From Candidatus Alloclostridium intestinigallinarum (GTDB lineage: Bacteria > Bacillota > Clostridia > Christensenellales > UBA3700): DNA of 64,000 nt. Each line of letters begins with the position of its first letter. Positions within the stretch are counted from its first letter, which is position 1. The notes below the pieces were generated by a model that saw only the letters and a list, made by a program, of their open reading frames with translations, was not told the DNA's origin and searched no databases. Made by a program: the position numbers and the translations under genes. Below are positions 54,230 to 63,586 of the stretch, one piece after another. Where the stretch lies: assembly GCA_904382605.1 (NCBI GenBank), contig CAJFJA010000008.1:1-64000 (forward strand), read 5' to 3'.

Positions 54230-55894
54230 ATGAATCATTCCGACAATAAAAGAAAGCCCTCTGAAAAAAAAGACAATTTGAAAGTGGTCGCCTTTGCGGC
54301 GGCGGTATGTCTGTTTTTCATAATGGTCGGACTTTTGATAGCGGGTTTGCAAAATGTTGCGGTGGATACGCTGTATGTGGACGGGTGCAAACTTGTCAAA
54401 GGGGAACAGGGATATAGCATTGTGGATTACGATGAGTTTATGTGCGGCAAGAAAAAACTTACCATTCCCGAACATGTAGGGGGCGTTCCCGTCGTGTCAA
54501 TTTCTAGCTGGGCATTTGCGTCTTCCAACATAAAAGAAATCGTATTGCCCGCAAGCTTGCTGGAGATAGAACATGGAGCATTCGGTTGGTGTCATACGCT
54601 TGAAAGCATAGAGTTTGCCGAAAACAGTAAACTTGCAAGCATTGGAAGTAGCGCTTTCTATTATTGCGATTCACTTACAAGCATTGAGATACCGGACAGC
54701 GTAATAATCATAGGAGATTATGCATTCAATAGGTGTGATTCACTTACAAGTATTGAAATACCCGACAGTGTAACAAGCATAGGAGAGAATGCATTCTCCG
54801 ATACTAATCTAGTTCGAGAAGAGAACGGTGTTAGTTATGTTGATAAATGGGTTATTAATTGCGATAGTTCATTAAAGCAGGTACAATTGCGTGATAATAC
54901 GGCAGGCATAGCCAATAGCGCATTTTATAATTGTAGTTCGCTTACAAGCATTGAAATACCCGATGGGGTAAGAAGCATAGGCGATTCAGCGTTCTATTAT
55001 TGTGATTTGCTTGTAAGTATAACCATACCCGATAGTGTAACAAGTATAGGGTACAGCGCGTTCAGCGGTTGCAGTTCACTTACAAGCATTGTGATACCAG
55101 ATGGAGTAACAAGCATAGGTGATGAAACATTTCGGTCTTGCGATTCACTTACAAGCATTGAAATATCAGACAGTGTAACAAGTATCGGAGAGGAAGTATT
55201 CGCGTGGTGCGATTCACTTACAAGCATTGAAATACCCGATGGGTTAAGAATCATAGGCGATTCTGCATTCTATTATTGTGATTTGCTTGTAAGTATAACC
55301 ATACACGATAGTGTAACAAGTATAGGGTGCAGCGCGTTCAGCGGTTGCAGCTCACTTACAAGCATTGTGATACCAGATGGAGTAACAAGCATAGGTGATG
55401 AAACATTTCGGTCTTGCGATTCACTTACAAGTATTGAAATACCGGACAGTGTAACAAGTATCGGAGAGGAAGCATTCGCGTGGTGCGATTCACTTACAAG
55501 CATTGAAATACCCGATGGGGTAAGAAGCATAGGCGATAGAGCATTCCTCGGAACTAATTTAATTCAAAAAGAAAACGGTGTTAGTTATGTTGATAAATGG
55601 GTTATTGATTGCGATGGTTCATTGAAGCAAGTGCAATTGCGTGATAATACGGTGGGTATCGCTGATAGCGCATTTGACTTGTGCGATTTAACAAGCATAA
55701 TTATACCGGACAGTGTAACAAACATAGGCGCGGAAGCATTCTATTTGTGCGATTCGCTTAAAACCATAAACTTCCAAGGTACCAAGGCGCAATGGGAGGC
55801 AGTAAATAAAGGCGACGATTGGAATGATTTTGTCGGAGGATCCAGAGGCTATACGGTAGTTTGTACGGACGCCACCTTGCATGAAGAAGGATAG
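54230..55894 (+). CDS. Membrane-anchored BspA-like leucine-rich-repeat protein
   Basis: 554 residues. Charged N terminus, one membrane anchor (VVAFAAAVCLFFIMVGLLIA, about 22-41), then about 17 LRR_5 repeats of 23 residues of the form CDSLTSIEIPDSVTSIGxxAF. A 276-bp (4 x 69) block is duplicated in tandem, at 54983 and 55259, nearly base for base. Two VSYVDKWVI segments interrupt the repeats. BspA-type proteins are surface adhesins of gut and oral bacteria. No sorting signal at the C terminus; the N-terminal anchor would hold it outside. Confidence 0.85.
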   Translation: MNHSDNKRKPSEKKDNLKVVAFAAAVCLFFIMVGLLIAGLQNVAVDTLYVDGCKLVKGEQGYSIVDYDEFMCGKKKLTIPEHVGGVPVVSISSWAFASSNIKEIVLPASLLEIEHGAFGWCHTLESIEFAENSKLASIGSSAFYYCDSLTSIEIPDSVIIIGDYAFNRCDSLTSIEIPDSVTSIGENAFSDTNLVREENGVSYVDKWVINCDSSLKQVQLRDNTAGIANSAFYNCSSLTSIEIPDGVRSIGDSAFYYCDLLVSITIPDSVTSIGYSAFSGCSSLTSIVIPDGVTSIGDETFRSCDSLTSIEISDSVTSIGEEVFAWCDSLTSIEIPDGLRIIGDSAFYYCDLLVSITIHDSVTSIGCSAFSGCSSLTSIVIPDGVTSIGDETFRSCDSLTSIEIPDSVTSIGEEAFAWCDSLTSIEIPDGVRSIGDRAFLGTNLIQKENGVSYVDKWVIDCDGSLKQVQLRDNTVGIADSAFDLCDLTSIIIPDSVTNIGAEAFYLCDSLKTINFQGTKAQWEAVNKGDDWNDFVGGSRGYTVVCTDATLHEEG

Positions 55895-55952
55895 CGATAA
55901 GCCAAAAAGCCGCAAGTTGGAGAGATTGCCCGAAAGCGTTCGGGCGATTATT

Positions 55953-56678
55953 TTATTGAGGCGCGGCGGTTTTATTTATTACGCTCTGCATAAAGGAGAG
56001 CGTTTTTTGGATAACTTCCGCTTGAATTTCCGCCTTATCGCGGGTGGTGCCGCCGCCGTCTAAAAGACTCGAAGCACCGTAGCACATATGACCCGCGCCC
56101 CGCAAGGTGACGAATTCGCAATCTTTATTCATTCGGTTTTTAGCCGCGCTCTGCATAGAAGAAGAGAGAACTTTATCGTTCTCCGCCTCGAAGTATATCG
56201 TCGGCATATCCTTGTCGGACAGCGTGCAGTCGTTGGAGATAAGGGGAGAATAGAGCGCGACGCCGCGCGTTGACGTCGGATTTTCGCACGCTCTTCTCAC
56301 CGCCGTGCCGCCGCCCTGCGAGTGTCCGCCGATAAAGTAATTTTGCATTCCTAGGGCGGCATACGCTCCATCTTCCTCATTATAAAGTACATCGGGGAAA
56401 GGGTTGGAGTTTACAAAAACCGCTATGCCCGCCGAGGCTATTTCCGTCATAATATTGTCGTAGTTGTCCGTGCTCATCGCGGTGCCGAGATAGAAGATAA
56501 AGCCCCAGGTCACATTCTCCGCCTTAGGAGAAAACAACCGCCCGTCTTCGCGGTCCGTTATCTCCACTTCATAGGAGTTAAGCGCAATGTCGGTATAGTC
56601 CGCCTCGGGCAGAGGCGCGCACGCGCCGAGGCAGAGGGCGAAAAGGAGCATCGCGATTGCGGCAGCGACTTTTTTCAT
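55953..56678 (-). CDS. Lipoprotein alpha/beta hydrolase
   Basis: 241 residues. Signal peptide with lipobox LGAC near residue 19. The nucleophile elbow is GGHSQGGG (Ser about 119) in an alpha/beta-hydrolase sheet, with MPTIYFEAENDKVL holding the acid and GAGHMCYG the catalytic His. It resembles the PET-hydrolase/chlorophyllase-like group. Last gene of the polyamine operon (one base after nspC); its link with polyamines is unclear, but it could act on an exported ester or amide. Confidence 0.75.
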   Translation of the reverse strand: MKKVAAAIAMLLFALCLGACAPLPEADYTDIALNSYEVEITDREDGRLFSPKAENVTWGFIFYLGTAMSTDNYDNIMTEIASAGIAVFVNSNPFPDVLYNEEDGAYAALGMQNYFIGGHSQGGGTAVRRACENPTSTRGVALYSPLISNDCTLSDKDMPTIYFEAENDKVLSSSMQSAAKNRMNKDCEFVTLRGAGHMCYGASSLLDGGGTTRDKAEIQAEVIQKTLSFMQSVINKTAAPQ

Positions 56679-56679
56679 A

Positions 56680-57786
56680 TCACAGTCTGCTTTTGAAATC
56701 GTCGTAGGAAAAGGTTCTTACCGTCATAAGTTCTCCGTCCGATTTTCTGTACAGAATATCGGGCAGAGGCGTGCCGTTAAAGGTGTTCGTCTTTACCATG
56801 GTGTAAAGCGCCATATCCAAAAAGGTCACCCTGTCGCCTATGCGCAGGGGCATATCGAAGGAATAGTCGCCTATGACGTCGCCGGCAAGGCAGGTGTTGC
56901 CCGCAAGGCGGTAGGTGTACTTTTTTTCGCCTGGCTGACCCGAATCAAGCACGGGCGGACGGTAGGGCATTTCCAGCACGTCGGGCATGTGGCAGGCGGC
57001 GGAAGTATCTAAAACGGCTATATCTATGCCGTTGCTTACTATGTCCAGCACCGTGCCATTAAGTTCGCCCGCGTTCAGCACGACCGCTTCGCCCGGCTCC
57101 AGGTAGACTTGCACGCCGTATGTGTCCTGCAAGCGCCGCACGGTCTTTTCCAAAAGGGGAATATCGTAGTCGGGGCGGGTTATGTGGTGTCCGCCGCCCA
57201 GATTCAGCCACTTTACGCGGTGCAGATATTTCCCGAATTTTTCTTCCAGCGCTTCAACGGTCTTTGCAAGCGCGTCGCTGTTTTGTTCGCACAGCGTGTG
57301 CATATGGAATCCGTCCAGAAGCTCAAGCGCGCCTTCGTCGAAGTCGCGCGCTCTTACGCCCATGCGCGAGCCGGGCGAGCAGGGGTCGTATATGGCGTGA
57401 TCCTGCGTGGAACATTCGGGATTCAGCCTCAGCCCCACGCCCTTGCCGCGCGCTTTCGCCGCCGGGGCATACTTTTTCAGCTGCGCCATGCTGTTGAACA
57501 CGAACTCGTCCGCAATATCCAAAAGCTGCTCAAAGTCCCCACGCTTGTAGGCGGGCGAAAATACGTGCACTTCGCCCGGGAAGTGCTCCTTTCCCAGCTT
57601 TGCCTCGTAAAGTCCGCTGGCGGTGGTTCCGTCCAGATACTTTGCTATAAGCGGATAAGTGGCGTAGCAGGAATAAGCCTTTTGCGCAAGCAAAATTTTG
57701 CACCCCGTGTTATCCTTCACCCTTTTTAGGATTTCAAGGTTGCGCAAAAGGTTTTTTTCGTCGATGATAAAGCAGGGCGTGCGCAT
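56680..57786 (-). CDS. nspC: Carboxynorspermidine decarboxylase
   Basis: 368 residues. Fold III PLP decarboxylase: PLP Lys36 in LLAQKAYSCYATY, then GLRLNPECSTQ, HTLCEQNSDAL, WLNLGGGHHITRPDYD, LEPGEAVV and GNTCLAGDVIGDY. It decarboxylates carboxy(nor)spermidine to (nor)spermidine. Start ATG 57786 overlaps the upstream stop (TGATG); longer in-frame upstream codons lie within that gene. A copy of its 3' end sits at 53334-53585. Confidence 0.9.
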   Translation of the reverse strand: MRTPCFIIDEKNLLRNLEILKRVKDNTGCKILLAQKAYSCYATYPLIAKYLDGTTASGLYEAKLGKEHFPGEVHVFSPAYKRGDFEQLLDIADEFVFNSMAQLKKYAPAAKARGKGVGLRLNPECSTQDHAIYDPCSPGSRMGVRARDFDEGALELLDGFHMHTLCEQNSDALAKTVEALEEKFGKYLHRVKWLNLGGGHHITRPDYDIPLLEKTVRRLQDTYGVQVYLEPGEAVVLNAGELNGTVLDIVSNGIDIAVLDTSAACHMPDVLEMPYRPPVLDSGQPGEKKYTYRLAGNTCLAGDVIGDYSFDMPLRIGDRVTFLDMALYTMVKTNTFNGTPLPDILYRKSDGELMTVRTFSYDDFKSRL

Positions 57787-59045
57787 CAGTCCACCAGAGT
57801 GGGATTGTCTTCTATCTGCCAGGGCAGACCGTACTTGTTCAGCGCGTCCATATAGGGATCGGGATCGAACTGTTCCACCGTATAAACGCCGGGGGTCGTC
57901 CACTTGCCCGTGACCATCATAAGCGCGCCTATCATTGCGGGCACGCCCGTGGTGTACGCCACCGCCTGCGAGCCGACTTCCTTATAACATTCTTCGTGGT
58001 CGCAGATATTGTAAATGTACGCGCGCTTTTCCCTGCCGTCCTTTTTGCCCGTGAAGATACAGCCGATATTCGTCTTGCCTTTGGTGCGCGGACCGAGCGA
58101 AGCGGGGTCGGGCAACAGAGCTTTCAGGAACTGAATGGGCACAATCTCGCGCCCTTCGAACATGACGGGTTCGGTGGAGAGCATGCCCACGTTTTCCAGA
58201 CACTTCATGTGCGTGAGATAGCTTTGCCCGAAGGTCATGAAAAAGCGTATGCGCTTTACGCCCTTTATGTTCTTTGCAAGGCTTTCAATCTCCTCGTGGT
58301 GTAGCAGGTACATATCCTTTTCGCCCACGCCGTCGAAGTTGTATTCGCGCTTTATGCTCATGGCGGGCACTTCCACCCACTTGCCGTTCTCCCAATAGGA
58401 GCCGGGAGCGGAAACTTCGCGCAGGTTTATTTCGGGGTTGAAGTTGGTGGCAAACGGATAGCCGTGGTCGCCGCCGTTGCAGTCGAGAATATCTATCGTG
58501 TCAATGCTGTCGAACAGGTGCTTTTGCGCGTAGGCGCAGTAAGCCTGCGTAACGCCGGGGTCGAAGCCCGAGCCGAGCAGGGCGGTGAGTCCCGCCTTTT
58601 TGAACTTATCCATATATTCCCACTGGTAGGAATAGTCGAAGTAGGCGGAAAAGCCCTCCTTTTCACAGCGCTCTTCATACCTCTTGCGCCACTTCGGGTC
58701 GTTTGTGTCCTCCGGCTCGTAGTTTGCCGTGTCCATATAGTTTACGCCGCACTTTAAGCACGCGTCCATTATCGTAAGATCCTGATAGGGCAGGGCTATA
58801 TTCATGACAAGGTCGGGTTTGTAGGAGTTTATCAGCCCGCAAAGCTCGTCCACGTTGTCCGCGTCCACCCTAGCGGTGCTTATTTTCGTCTTTGTCCTGT
58901 CTTCCAGCTTTTTCTTCATGTCGTCGCATTTGGATTTGGTGCGGCTAGCGATACATATCTCCGTGAACACGTCGTCCACCTGACAGCATTTCTGTATTGC
59001 CACCTGCGCCACGCCTCCGCAGCCGATTATAAGAACCTTTGCCAT
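57786..59045 (-). CDS. Carboxynorspermidine dehydrogenase (saccharopine dehydrogenase family)
   Basis: 419 residues. Rossmann start KVLIIGCGGVAQVAIQKC, then ICIASRTKSKCDDM, NIALPYQDLTIMDACL, TALLGSGFDPGVTQA and NGGDHGYPFATNFNPEINLR. It condenses putrescine (or diaminopropane) with aspartate semialdehyde using NADPH. Paired with the decarboxylase downstream it forms the alternative spermidine pathway. Start ATG 59045 follows GGAGG. Confidence 0.9.
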   Translation of the reverse strand: MAKVLIIGCGGVAQVAIQKCCQVDDVFTEICIASRTKSKCDDMKKKLEDRTKTKISTARVDADNVDELCGLINSYKPDLVMNIALPYQDLTIMDACLKCGVNYMDTANYEPEDTNDPKWRKRYEERCEKEGFSAYFDYSYQWEYMDKFKKAGLTALLGSGFDPGVTQAYCAYAQKHLFDSIDTIDILDCNGGDHGYPFATNFNPEINLREVSAPGSYWENGKWVEVPAMSIKREYNFDGVGEKDMYLLHHEEIESLAKNIKGVKRIRFFMTFGQSYLTHMKCLENVGMLSTEPVMFEGREIVPIQFLKALLPDPASLGPRTKGKTNIGCIFTGKKDGREKRAYIYNICDHEECYKEVGSQAVAYTTGVPAMIGALMMVTGKWTTPGVYTVEQFDPDPYMDALNKYGLPWQIEDNPTLVD

Positions 59046-59046
59046 A

Positions 59047-59910
59047 TTAAACCTCCTTGTTTTCGAGAGCAATCAGCATCTCGCGTATTATCTTGCATGC
59101 CGCCGCGGTCGAAACTCCGCTTTGGTCGTAGTGGGGCGAAAGTTCGTTTACGTCGCAACCCACGATATTCGCCTTTCTGCACACCTGCGTAGCCGCCTTC
59201 CTCAATTGCTCGAAAGTGACTCCGCCCGGTTCGGGAGTGCCCGTGCCGGGGAAACAGGACGGATCGAGCACGTCCAGGTCCAGCGTGAAGTATACGGGAA
59301 CGCCCTTTAACTTTTCGAGCGTTTCGCCAAGCCCTTCGAAGTCGAAAAGGCGGGTTGCGACTTTCCCTTTCCCCCACGCAAATTCGCTCTTATCGCCCGA
59401 ACGTATCCCGAACTGGAAAATTTTACCGTCCCCGACAAGGTCGTAACAGCGGTGCAGTACGCACGCGTGGGAGAGTTTCACGCCCAGATAGTCGTCCCTT
59501 AAGTCCGCGTGCGCGTCAAAGTGTATTATGTGCACGTCAGGATATTTCTCCCATACCGCCCTGAAAGCGCCCAGCGTCACCAGGTGTTCGCCGCCTATCA
59601 TGAAGGGGATTTTTCCGTCCTTCAAAATACTGCCCGCACGCTTTTTTATCGCTTTTAGGGTGGCTGTGGCTTCTCCTATCGGCAGTTCCAGTTCCCCGCT
59701 GTCGAAAACGCGGCAGTCTGAAAGGTCGGCGTCCTGGTAGGGGCTGTACGTTTCCAGCCCGAAGGAATCGCGCCTTATCGCGCCGCCGGCAAAGCGGGTG
59801 CCGGGGCGGAAGGACGTGGTACCGTCGAAGGGCGCGGAAAACAGCACTATATCCGCGTCCTTATATTTACAATCGCACGCCATAAAGGCGTCAGTCTGCA
59901 TGTTCAACAT
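59047..59910 (-). CDS. speB: Agmatinase
   Basis: 287 residues of the ureohydrolase family. Mn-binding residues lie in GGEH (106-109), HFDAHAD (130-136) and TLDLDVLDPS (209-218). It hydrolyses agmatine to putrescine and urea. The start at 59910 is favoured by GAGGAG ten bases upstream, inside the speE end (20-base overlap). Confidence 0.9.
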   Translation of the reverse strand: MLNMQTDAFMACDCKYKDADIVLFSAPFDGTTSFRPGTRFAGGAIRRDSFGLETYSPYQDADLSDCRVFDSGELELPIGEATATLKAIKKRAGSILKDGKIPFMIGGEHLVTLGAFRAVWEKYPDVHIIHFDAHADLRDDYLGVKLSHACVLHRCYDLVGDGKIFQFGIRSGDKSEFAWGKGKVATRLFDFEGLGETLEKLKGVPVYFTLDLDVLDPSCFPGTGTPEPGGVTFEQLRKAATQVCRKANIVGCDVNELSPHYDQSGVSTAAACKIIREMLIALENKEV

Positions 59911-60751
59911 TGCTCAGCAGCTCCTCTACGTATGCGGGGATATAAAACGCCCCTTTGTGCAAAGTCGTGGTATAGTATTTGCATTTTATGCCGCGCGCGT
60001 TCCACTTTTTTTCGTCAATGTCGCGTAGCGGGTGGTATTTTTTGGAAGCGAATCCGAACAGCCAGTGCCCCGAAGGGTAGCTGGGAATATGCGCCTGGTA
60101 CACTTTTGCTTTGGGGAAGGATTCCACGATGCGCTTGTGCGCGCGCTGGCAGGCAATCGCGTCCTCCGCGTAAAAGGGGCTTTCGTGCTGGTTGACCATA
60201 ATGCCGTCTTCGCGCAGGGCCTTGTAGCAGTTGCCGTAAAATTCGCGGGTGAAAAGTCCTTCTCCCGGTCCGAACGGATCGGTGGAGTCCACTATTATAA
60301 GGTCGTAGGCGTCCTTTCTGGTGCGCACGAATTTCAGTCCGTCTTCAAAGTGCAGGCTCACCCTGGGGTCGTCGAAGGCGCAGGCGGTAAAGGGCAGATA
60401 TTCCCTGCACACGCGCGTGACTTCCTCGTCTATCTCCACCAGGTCGATATGTTCTATATCGCCGTATTTGACAAGTTCGCGGATAACTCCGCCGTCGCCG
60501 CCGCCGATGACGAGTATATCCTTTGCGTGCGGATGCACGGCGAGAGGGACGTGCGTTATCATCTCGTGATAGATGAACTCGTCCTTTTCCGTAAGCATCA
60601 TATAGCCGTCAAGCACCAAAAATCTGCCGAATTCGGGCGAATCGAACACGTCTATGCGCTGGAATTCGCTCCTGCCCGAGTACACCTGCTTATCCACGCG
60701 GATGGAAAGTTTAACGTTGGGCGTATGCATTTCAGAAAACCAGTATTCCAT
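59891..60751 (-). CDS. speE: Spermidine synthase
   Basis: 286 residues. YSGRSEFQRIDVFDS, VLDGYMMLTEKDEF, the decarboxy-SAM site LVIGGGDGGVIREL (80-93), and the catalytic Asp in LIIVDSTDPFGPGEGLF. It moves an aminopropyl group from decarboxylated SAM to putrescine. It overlaps speB and is one base after speA. Confidence 0.95.
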   Translation of the reverse strand: MEYWFSEMHTPNVKLSIRVDKQVYSGRSEFQRIDVFDSPEFGRFLVLDGYMMLTEKDEFIYHEMITHVPLAVHPHAKDILVIGGGDGGVIRELVKYGDIEHIDLVEIDEEVTRVCREYLPFTACAFDDPRVSLHFEDGLKFVRTRKDAYDLIIVDSTDPFGPGEGLFTREFYGNCYKALREDGIMVNQHESPFYAEDAIACQRAHKRIVESFPKAKVYQAHIPSYPSGHWLFGFASKKYHPLRDIDEKKWNARGIKCKYYTTTLHKGAFYIPAYVEELLSNVEHAD

Positions 60752-60752
60752 A

Positions 60753-62207
60753 TCAAACTCCTTTTAGCACGTTCAGCCTTGTAATGTCGGCGTCTTCCGG
60801 GCCGGTCATGGAACAGCCCTTGTCCTTGGCGTATCTTATATAGTCGAGTATCTGCGGCGTAATCTTCTCCCCGGGCGCGAGTATGGGTATGCCGGGAGGG
60901 TAGCACATTACGAATTCGCTGCAAATCCTGCCCGACGTTTCCTCTACGGGCAGGGAAATTTTGTCCGCGTAAAACGCTTCCTGCGGCGACACCACCACGA
61001 CGGGGTCGATGTATTCCTGCTTCATAAGTCCCGCCTTGTCGCGCCTGAACCGCCTGCGTATCTCCGCCAGGGCGCCGATGAGCCTTTCTATCTCGCGGGG
61101 ACGGTCGCCTATCGAGATGTAGGCGAGCAGGTTGCCCAAATCGCCGAATTCCGCCTGAATGTCGTATTCGTCGCGCAAAAGCGAGTAGACTTCTATGCCC
61201 GCAAGTCCCACGTTCAGCGTGTTTATCGAAAGTTTTGTTTCGTCAAAGTCGAATATGCTGTCGCCGTTGATCAGTTCCCTGCCGTAAGCGTAGTAGTCGC
61301 CTATTTCGTTCACTTCGTCGCGGGCGTATCTTGCAAGGCGCATTACGCGCGCAAAGGCGTCTTTGCCGCGGAGCGCCAGATTCCTGCGCGAAATATCGAG
61401 TGAAGAAAGCAGGAGGTAAGACGCGCTCGTCGTCTGCGTAAGGTTTATTATCTGCCTTACGTAGCCTTCGTGCATGGAAGGGCCGGTGAGCAGTATGGAA
61501 CTTTGCGTAAGACTGCCGCCCGACTTGTGCATGGAAACCGCCGCCATATCCGCGCCCGCCGCCATGGCGGAAACGGGCATATCCTCGCCGAAATAAAAGT
61601 GCGTGCCGTGCGCTTCGTCGACTATGCACAGCATATTGTGTTCGTGCGCCAGCTTTACTATCTCCCTGAGATTGGAGCATATGCCGTAATATGTGGGGTT
61701 GTTCACCAGAACCGCTTTGGCGTCCGGGTTGGCGAGAATGGCTTTTTTCACGCCCTCAACGCCCATGCCCAGCGATATGCCCAGATTGTCGTCGCATTCG
61801 GGGTCCACGTACACGGGCAGGGCGCCGTTAAGCACCATTGCGCCCATGACGCTGCGGTGCACGTTGCGCGGCAGAATTATCTTCTCGCCCTTTTTGGATA
61901 CGGCAAGCACCATGCTCTGCACGGCTGAAGTTGTTCCGCCCACCATCAAAAAGGCGTGCGCCGCGCCGAAAGCCTCCGCCGCCAGCTCTTCCGCGTCCTT
62001 TATGACGGAAACGGGGTGGCACAGAAAGTCCAGACATTTCATGGAATTGACGTCCAGATTCATGCACCGCTCGCCCAGAAGGGCGGTGAGTTCGGGATTG
62101 CCGCGCCCGCGCTTGTGCCCCGGTACGTCGAAAGGCACCATGCGCATGGACTGCAAGTTTTCCAGCGCCTCATAGATTGGCGCGCGCTCTTGTGAAAGTT
62201 TTTTCAT
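60753..62207 (-). CDS. speA: Arginine decarboxylase (Orn/Lys/Arg family, fold I)
   Basis: 484 residues, the short Bacillus SpeA-like form without the wing domain. VPGHKRGRG near 28, VGGTTSAVQSMVLAV, VDEAHGTHFYFG (197-208) and PLP Lys228 in SMHKSGGSLTQSS. The C-terminal EFVMCYPPGIPILAPGE is family-typical. It makes agmatine from arginine for SpeB; lysine decarboxylation cannot be fully excluded. One base after speD. Confidence 0.9.
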   Translation of the reverse strand: MKKLSQERAPIYEALENLQSMRMVPFDVPGHKRGRGNPELTALLGERCMNLDVNSMKCLDFLCHPVSVIKDAEELAAEAFGAAHAFLMVGGTTSAVQSMVLAVSKKGEKIILPRNVHRSVMGAMVLNGALPVYVDPECDDNLGISLGMGVEGVKKAILANPDAKAVLVNNPTYYGICSNLREIVKLAHEHNMLCIVDEAHGTHFYFGEDMPVSAMAAGADMAAVSMHKSGGSLTQSSILLTGPSMHEGYVRQIINLTQTTSASYLLLSSLDISRRNLALRGKDAFARVMRLARYARDEVNEIGDYYAYGRELINGDSIFDFDETKLSINTLNVGLAGIEVYSLLRDEYDIQAEFGDLGNLLAYISIGDRPREIERLIGALAEIRRRFRRDKAGLMKQEYIDPVVVVSPQEAFYADKISLPVEETSGRICSEFVMCYPPGIPILAPGEKITPQILDYIRYAKDKGCSMTGPEDADITRLNVLKGV

Positions 62208-62208
62208 C

Positions 62209-62967
62209 TCAGTACACGTTCCTGCCGCTGAAAATTTCTATCATCTCGCGGCGCAGATTGTTCATTATCTCCAGCCTGAGCCTGGGCGGAAGTTCGTATA
62301 CGTCCGTCTTGAACAGGTAGTTTTGCAGATTGATGTCCTTCACCATCATCTTGGTGTGGAATATATTCGCCCCGTACACGTTTATATCCACCGCGTCGTA
62401 ACGCGAAAGTATGTTGTCGGACACGTAATCCTGTATGCTGGTCACCTTGTGGTCCATGAACAGCTTTTTGCCGTCCACGTCGCGCGTAAAGCCGCGCACG
62501 CGGTAGTCCATGGTTATTATGTCGGAATCGAACGAGCTTATCAGATAATCCAGCGTGGAAAGGGGCGTTATCTCGCCGCAGGTGGCGACGTCTATATCCA
62601 CGCGGAAGGTGGCAAGCGAAGTTTCGGGGTGGTATTCGGGATAGGTGTGCACGGTGACGTGGCTCTTGTCAAGGTGCGCCAGCTGTGTTTCGCCCGCGGG
62701 TTTCATAGAACCTTCGGCAATGAGTATGGTTACGGAAGCGCCCTGGGGGTCGTAGTCCTGTTTGGCTATGTTCAGCACCTTTGCGCCTATCATGTCCGTA
62801 AGGGTGGTGAGGATATTGGTAAGGCGTTCGGAGTTATACTGCTCGTCGATGTATGCGATATAATCGCGCTGTTCGCGCGCGGTTTTCGCGTAACATACGT
62901 CGTATATGTTAAAGCTCAGAGACTTGGTCAGGTTGTTGAACCCGTATAACTTCATCTTATCTTCCAT
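62209..62967 (-). CDS. speD: S-adenosylmethionine decarboxylase
   Basis: 252 residues, close to the 264 of the E. coli type. The self-cleavage Ser is about 102 in [13 protein letters not shown], which becomes the pyruvoyl cofactor; [13 protein letters not shown] and [11 protein letters not shown] follow. It supplies decarboxylated SAM to SpeE. Start ATG 62967 follows GGAGGA. First gene of the polyamine operon, directly after the leader terminator. Confidence 0.93.
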   Translation of the reverse strand: MEDKMKLYGFNNLTKSLSFNIYDVCYAKTAREQRDYIAYIDEQYNSERLTNILTTLTDMIGAKVLNIAKQDYDPQGASVTILIAEGSMKPAGETQLAHLDKSHVTVHTYPEYHPETSLATFRVDIDVATCGEITPLSTLDYLISSFDSDIITMDYRVRGFTRDVDGKKLFMDHKVTSIQDYVSDNILSRYDAVDINVYGANIFHTKMMVKDINLQNYLFKTDVYELPPRLRLEIMNNLRREMIEIFSGRNVY

Positions 62968-62979
62968 TTTTCCTCCGAC

Positions 62980-63010
62980 AAAAAGGGCGATATGCCTAAG
63001 CATACCGCCC
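62980..63010 (-). terminator. Leader terminator before speD
   Basis: Minus strand GGGCGGTATGC/GCATATCGCCC followed by TTTTTG, ending 13 bases before the speD start. Its position between promoter and first gene indicates attenuation. Confidence 0.85.
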
Positions 63011-63297
63011 GTAATAATCGTTATAGTGCACAATGCTCCTACGGATAACAGAGTCTATATAGCAAATACTTACTTTTACTACTCTTATTGTTACAAGCGG
63101 TTTGTACGCGCCCAGGCGGCGTACACGGTTATCAAGTAACCAACTTATAAGGGATCGGTTTCCCGATACAATAAGGCAACGCGTGTTGCTGTTCGGCAGT
63201 GGACCCGGCTGTCCGTATGGCCTTGACCCCTAGGGGTGGTCCGTAGTTATTTGCATGGATACTCTGCAAGGGCGCGACCCTTTCATATCCGATGGTA
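62980..63297 (-). ncRNA. Large structured leader RNA of the polyamine operon, unknown class
   Basis: A ~315-nt untranslated leader. A long-range helix can form between 63286-63299 (minus strand GCTACC, then CGGATA) and 63035-63047 (TATCCG, then GG and AGC), enclosing ~240 bases. Inside are local hairpins such as ATCGG-GAAA-CCGAT, GTACGC...GCGTAC and CCCCTAGGGG. A terminator follows. I recognise no known riboswitch consensus (SAM, cobalamin, lysine, T-box all lacking). A 60-codon frame across it looks spurious. Candidate sensor of SAM, polyamine or arginine. Confidence 0.6.
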
Positions 63298-63302
63298 GCT
63301 TC

Positions 63303-63331
63303 ATTGTAAAGCATAAATTTTCAAATGTCAA
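63303..63331 (-). promoter_or_regulatory. Polyamine operon promoter
   Basis: Minus-strand TTGACA (63331-63326) and TACAAT (63308-63303), 17-bp spacer; transcription begins near 63296. Confidence 0.88.
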
Positions 63332-63586
63332 TTACTTTCCCGAAAATAGCGCGTATAAAATGAAAAAGTACCCGCCCTTTCCGGGCGGTGTGTAAAGAAA
63401 ACGGCGGACGGCGGGGTGTCTTGTGAAAAAATTGTGAAAATTAAACGTTAATTTACCTTGCCGCGCTTGCATTTTCCGCCCTCAATAATATAAAATTATT
63501 AAGACAGGCAATATTTTTTTCGGCGCGCGGCGGCGCGGCAATATGAATACGCTGGTCACTCAAATAAACTTTCGCGGAGGTGGCTT

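Noticed and set aside
62980-63297. Known SAM, cobalamin or lysine riboswitch upstream of speD
   Set aside because: None of their conserved core sequences could be found in the leader.
63132-63314. 60-residue protein in the speD leader
   Set aside because: It lies over paired leader RNA, has no ribosome site and no protein-like pattern.
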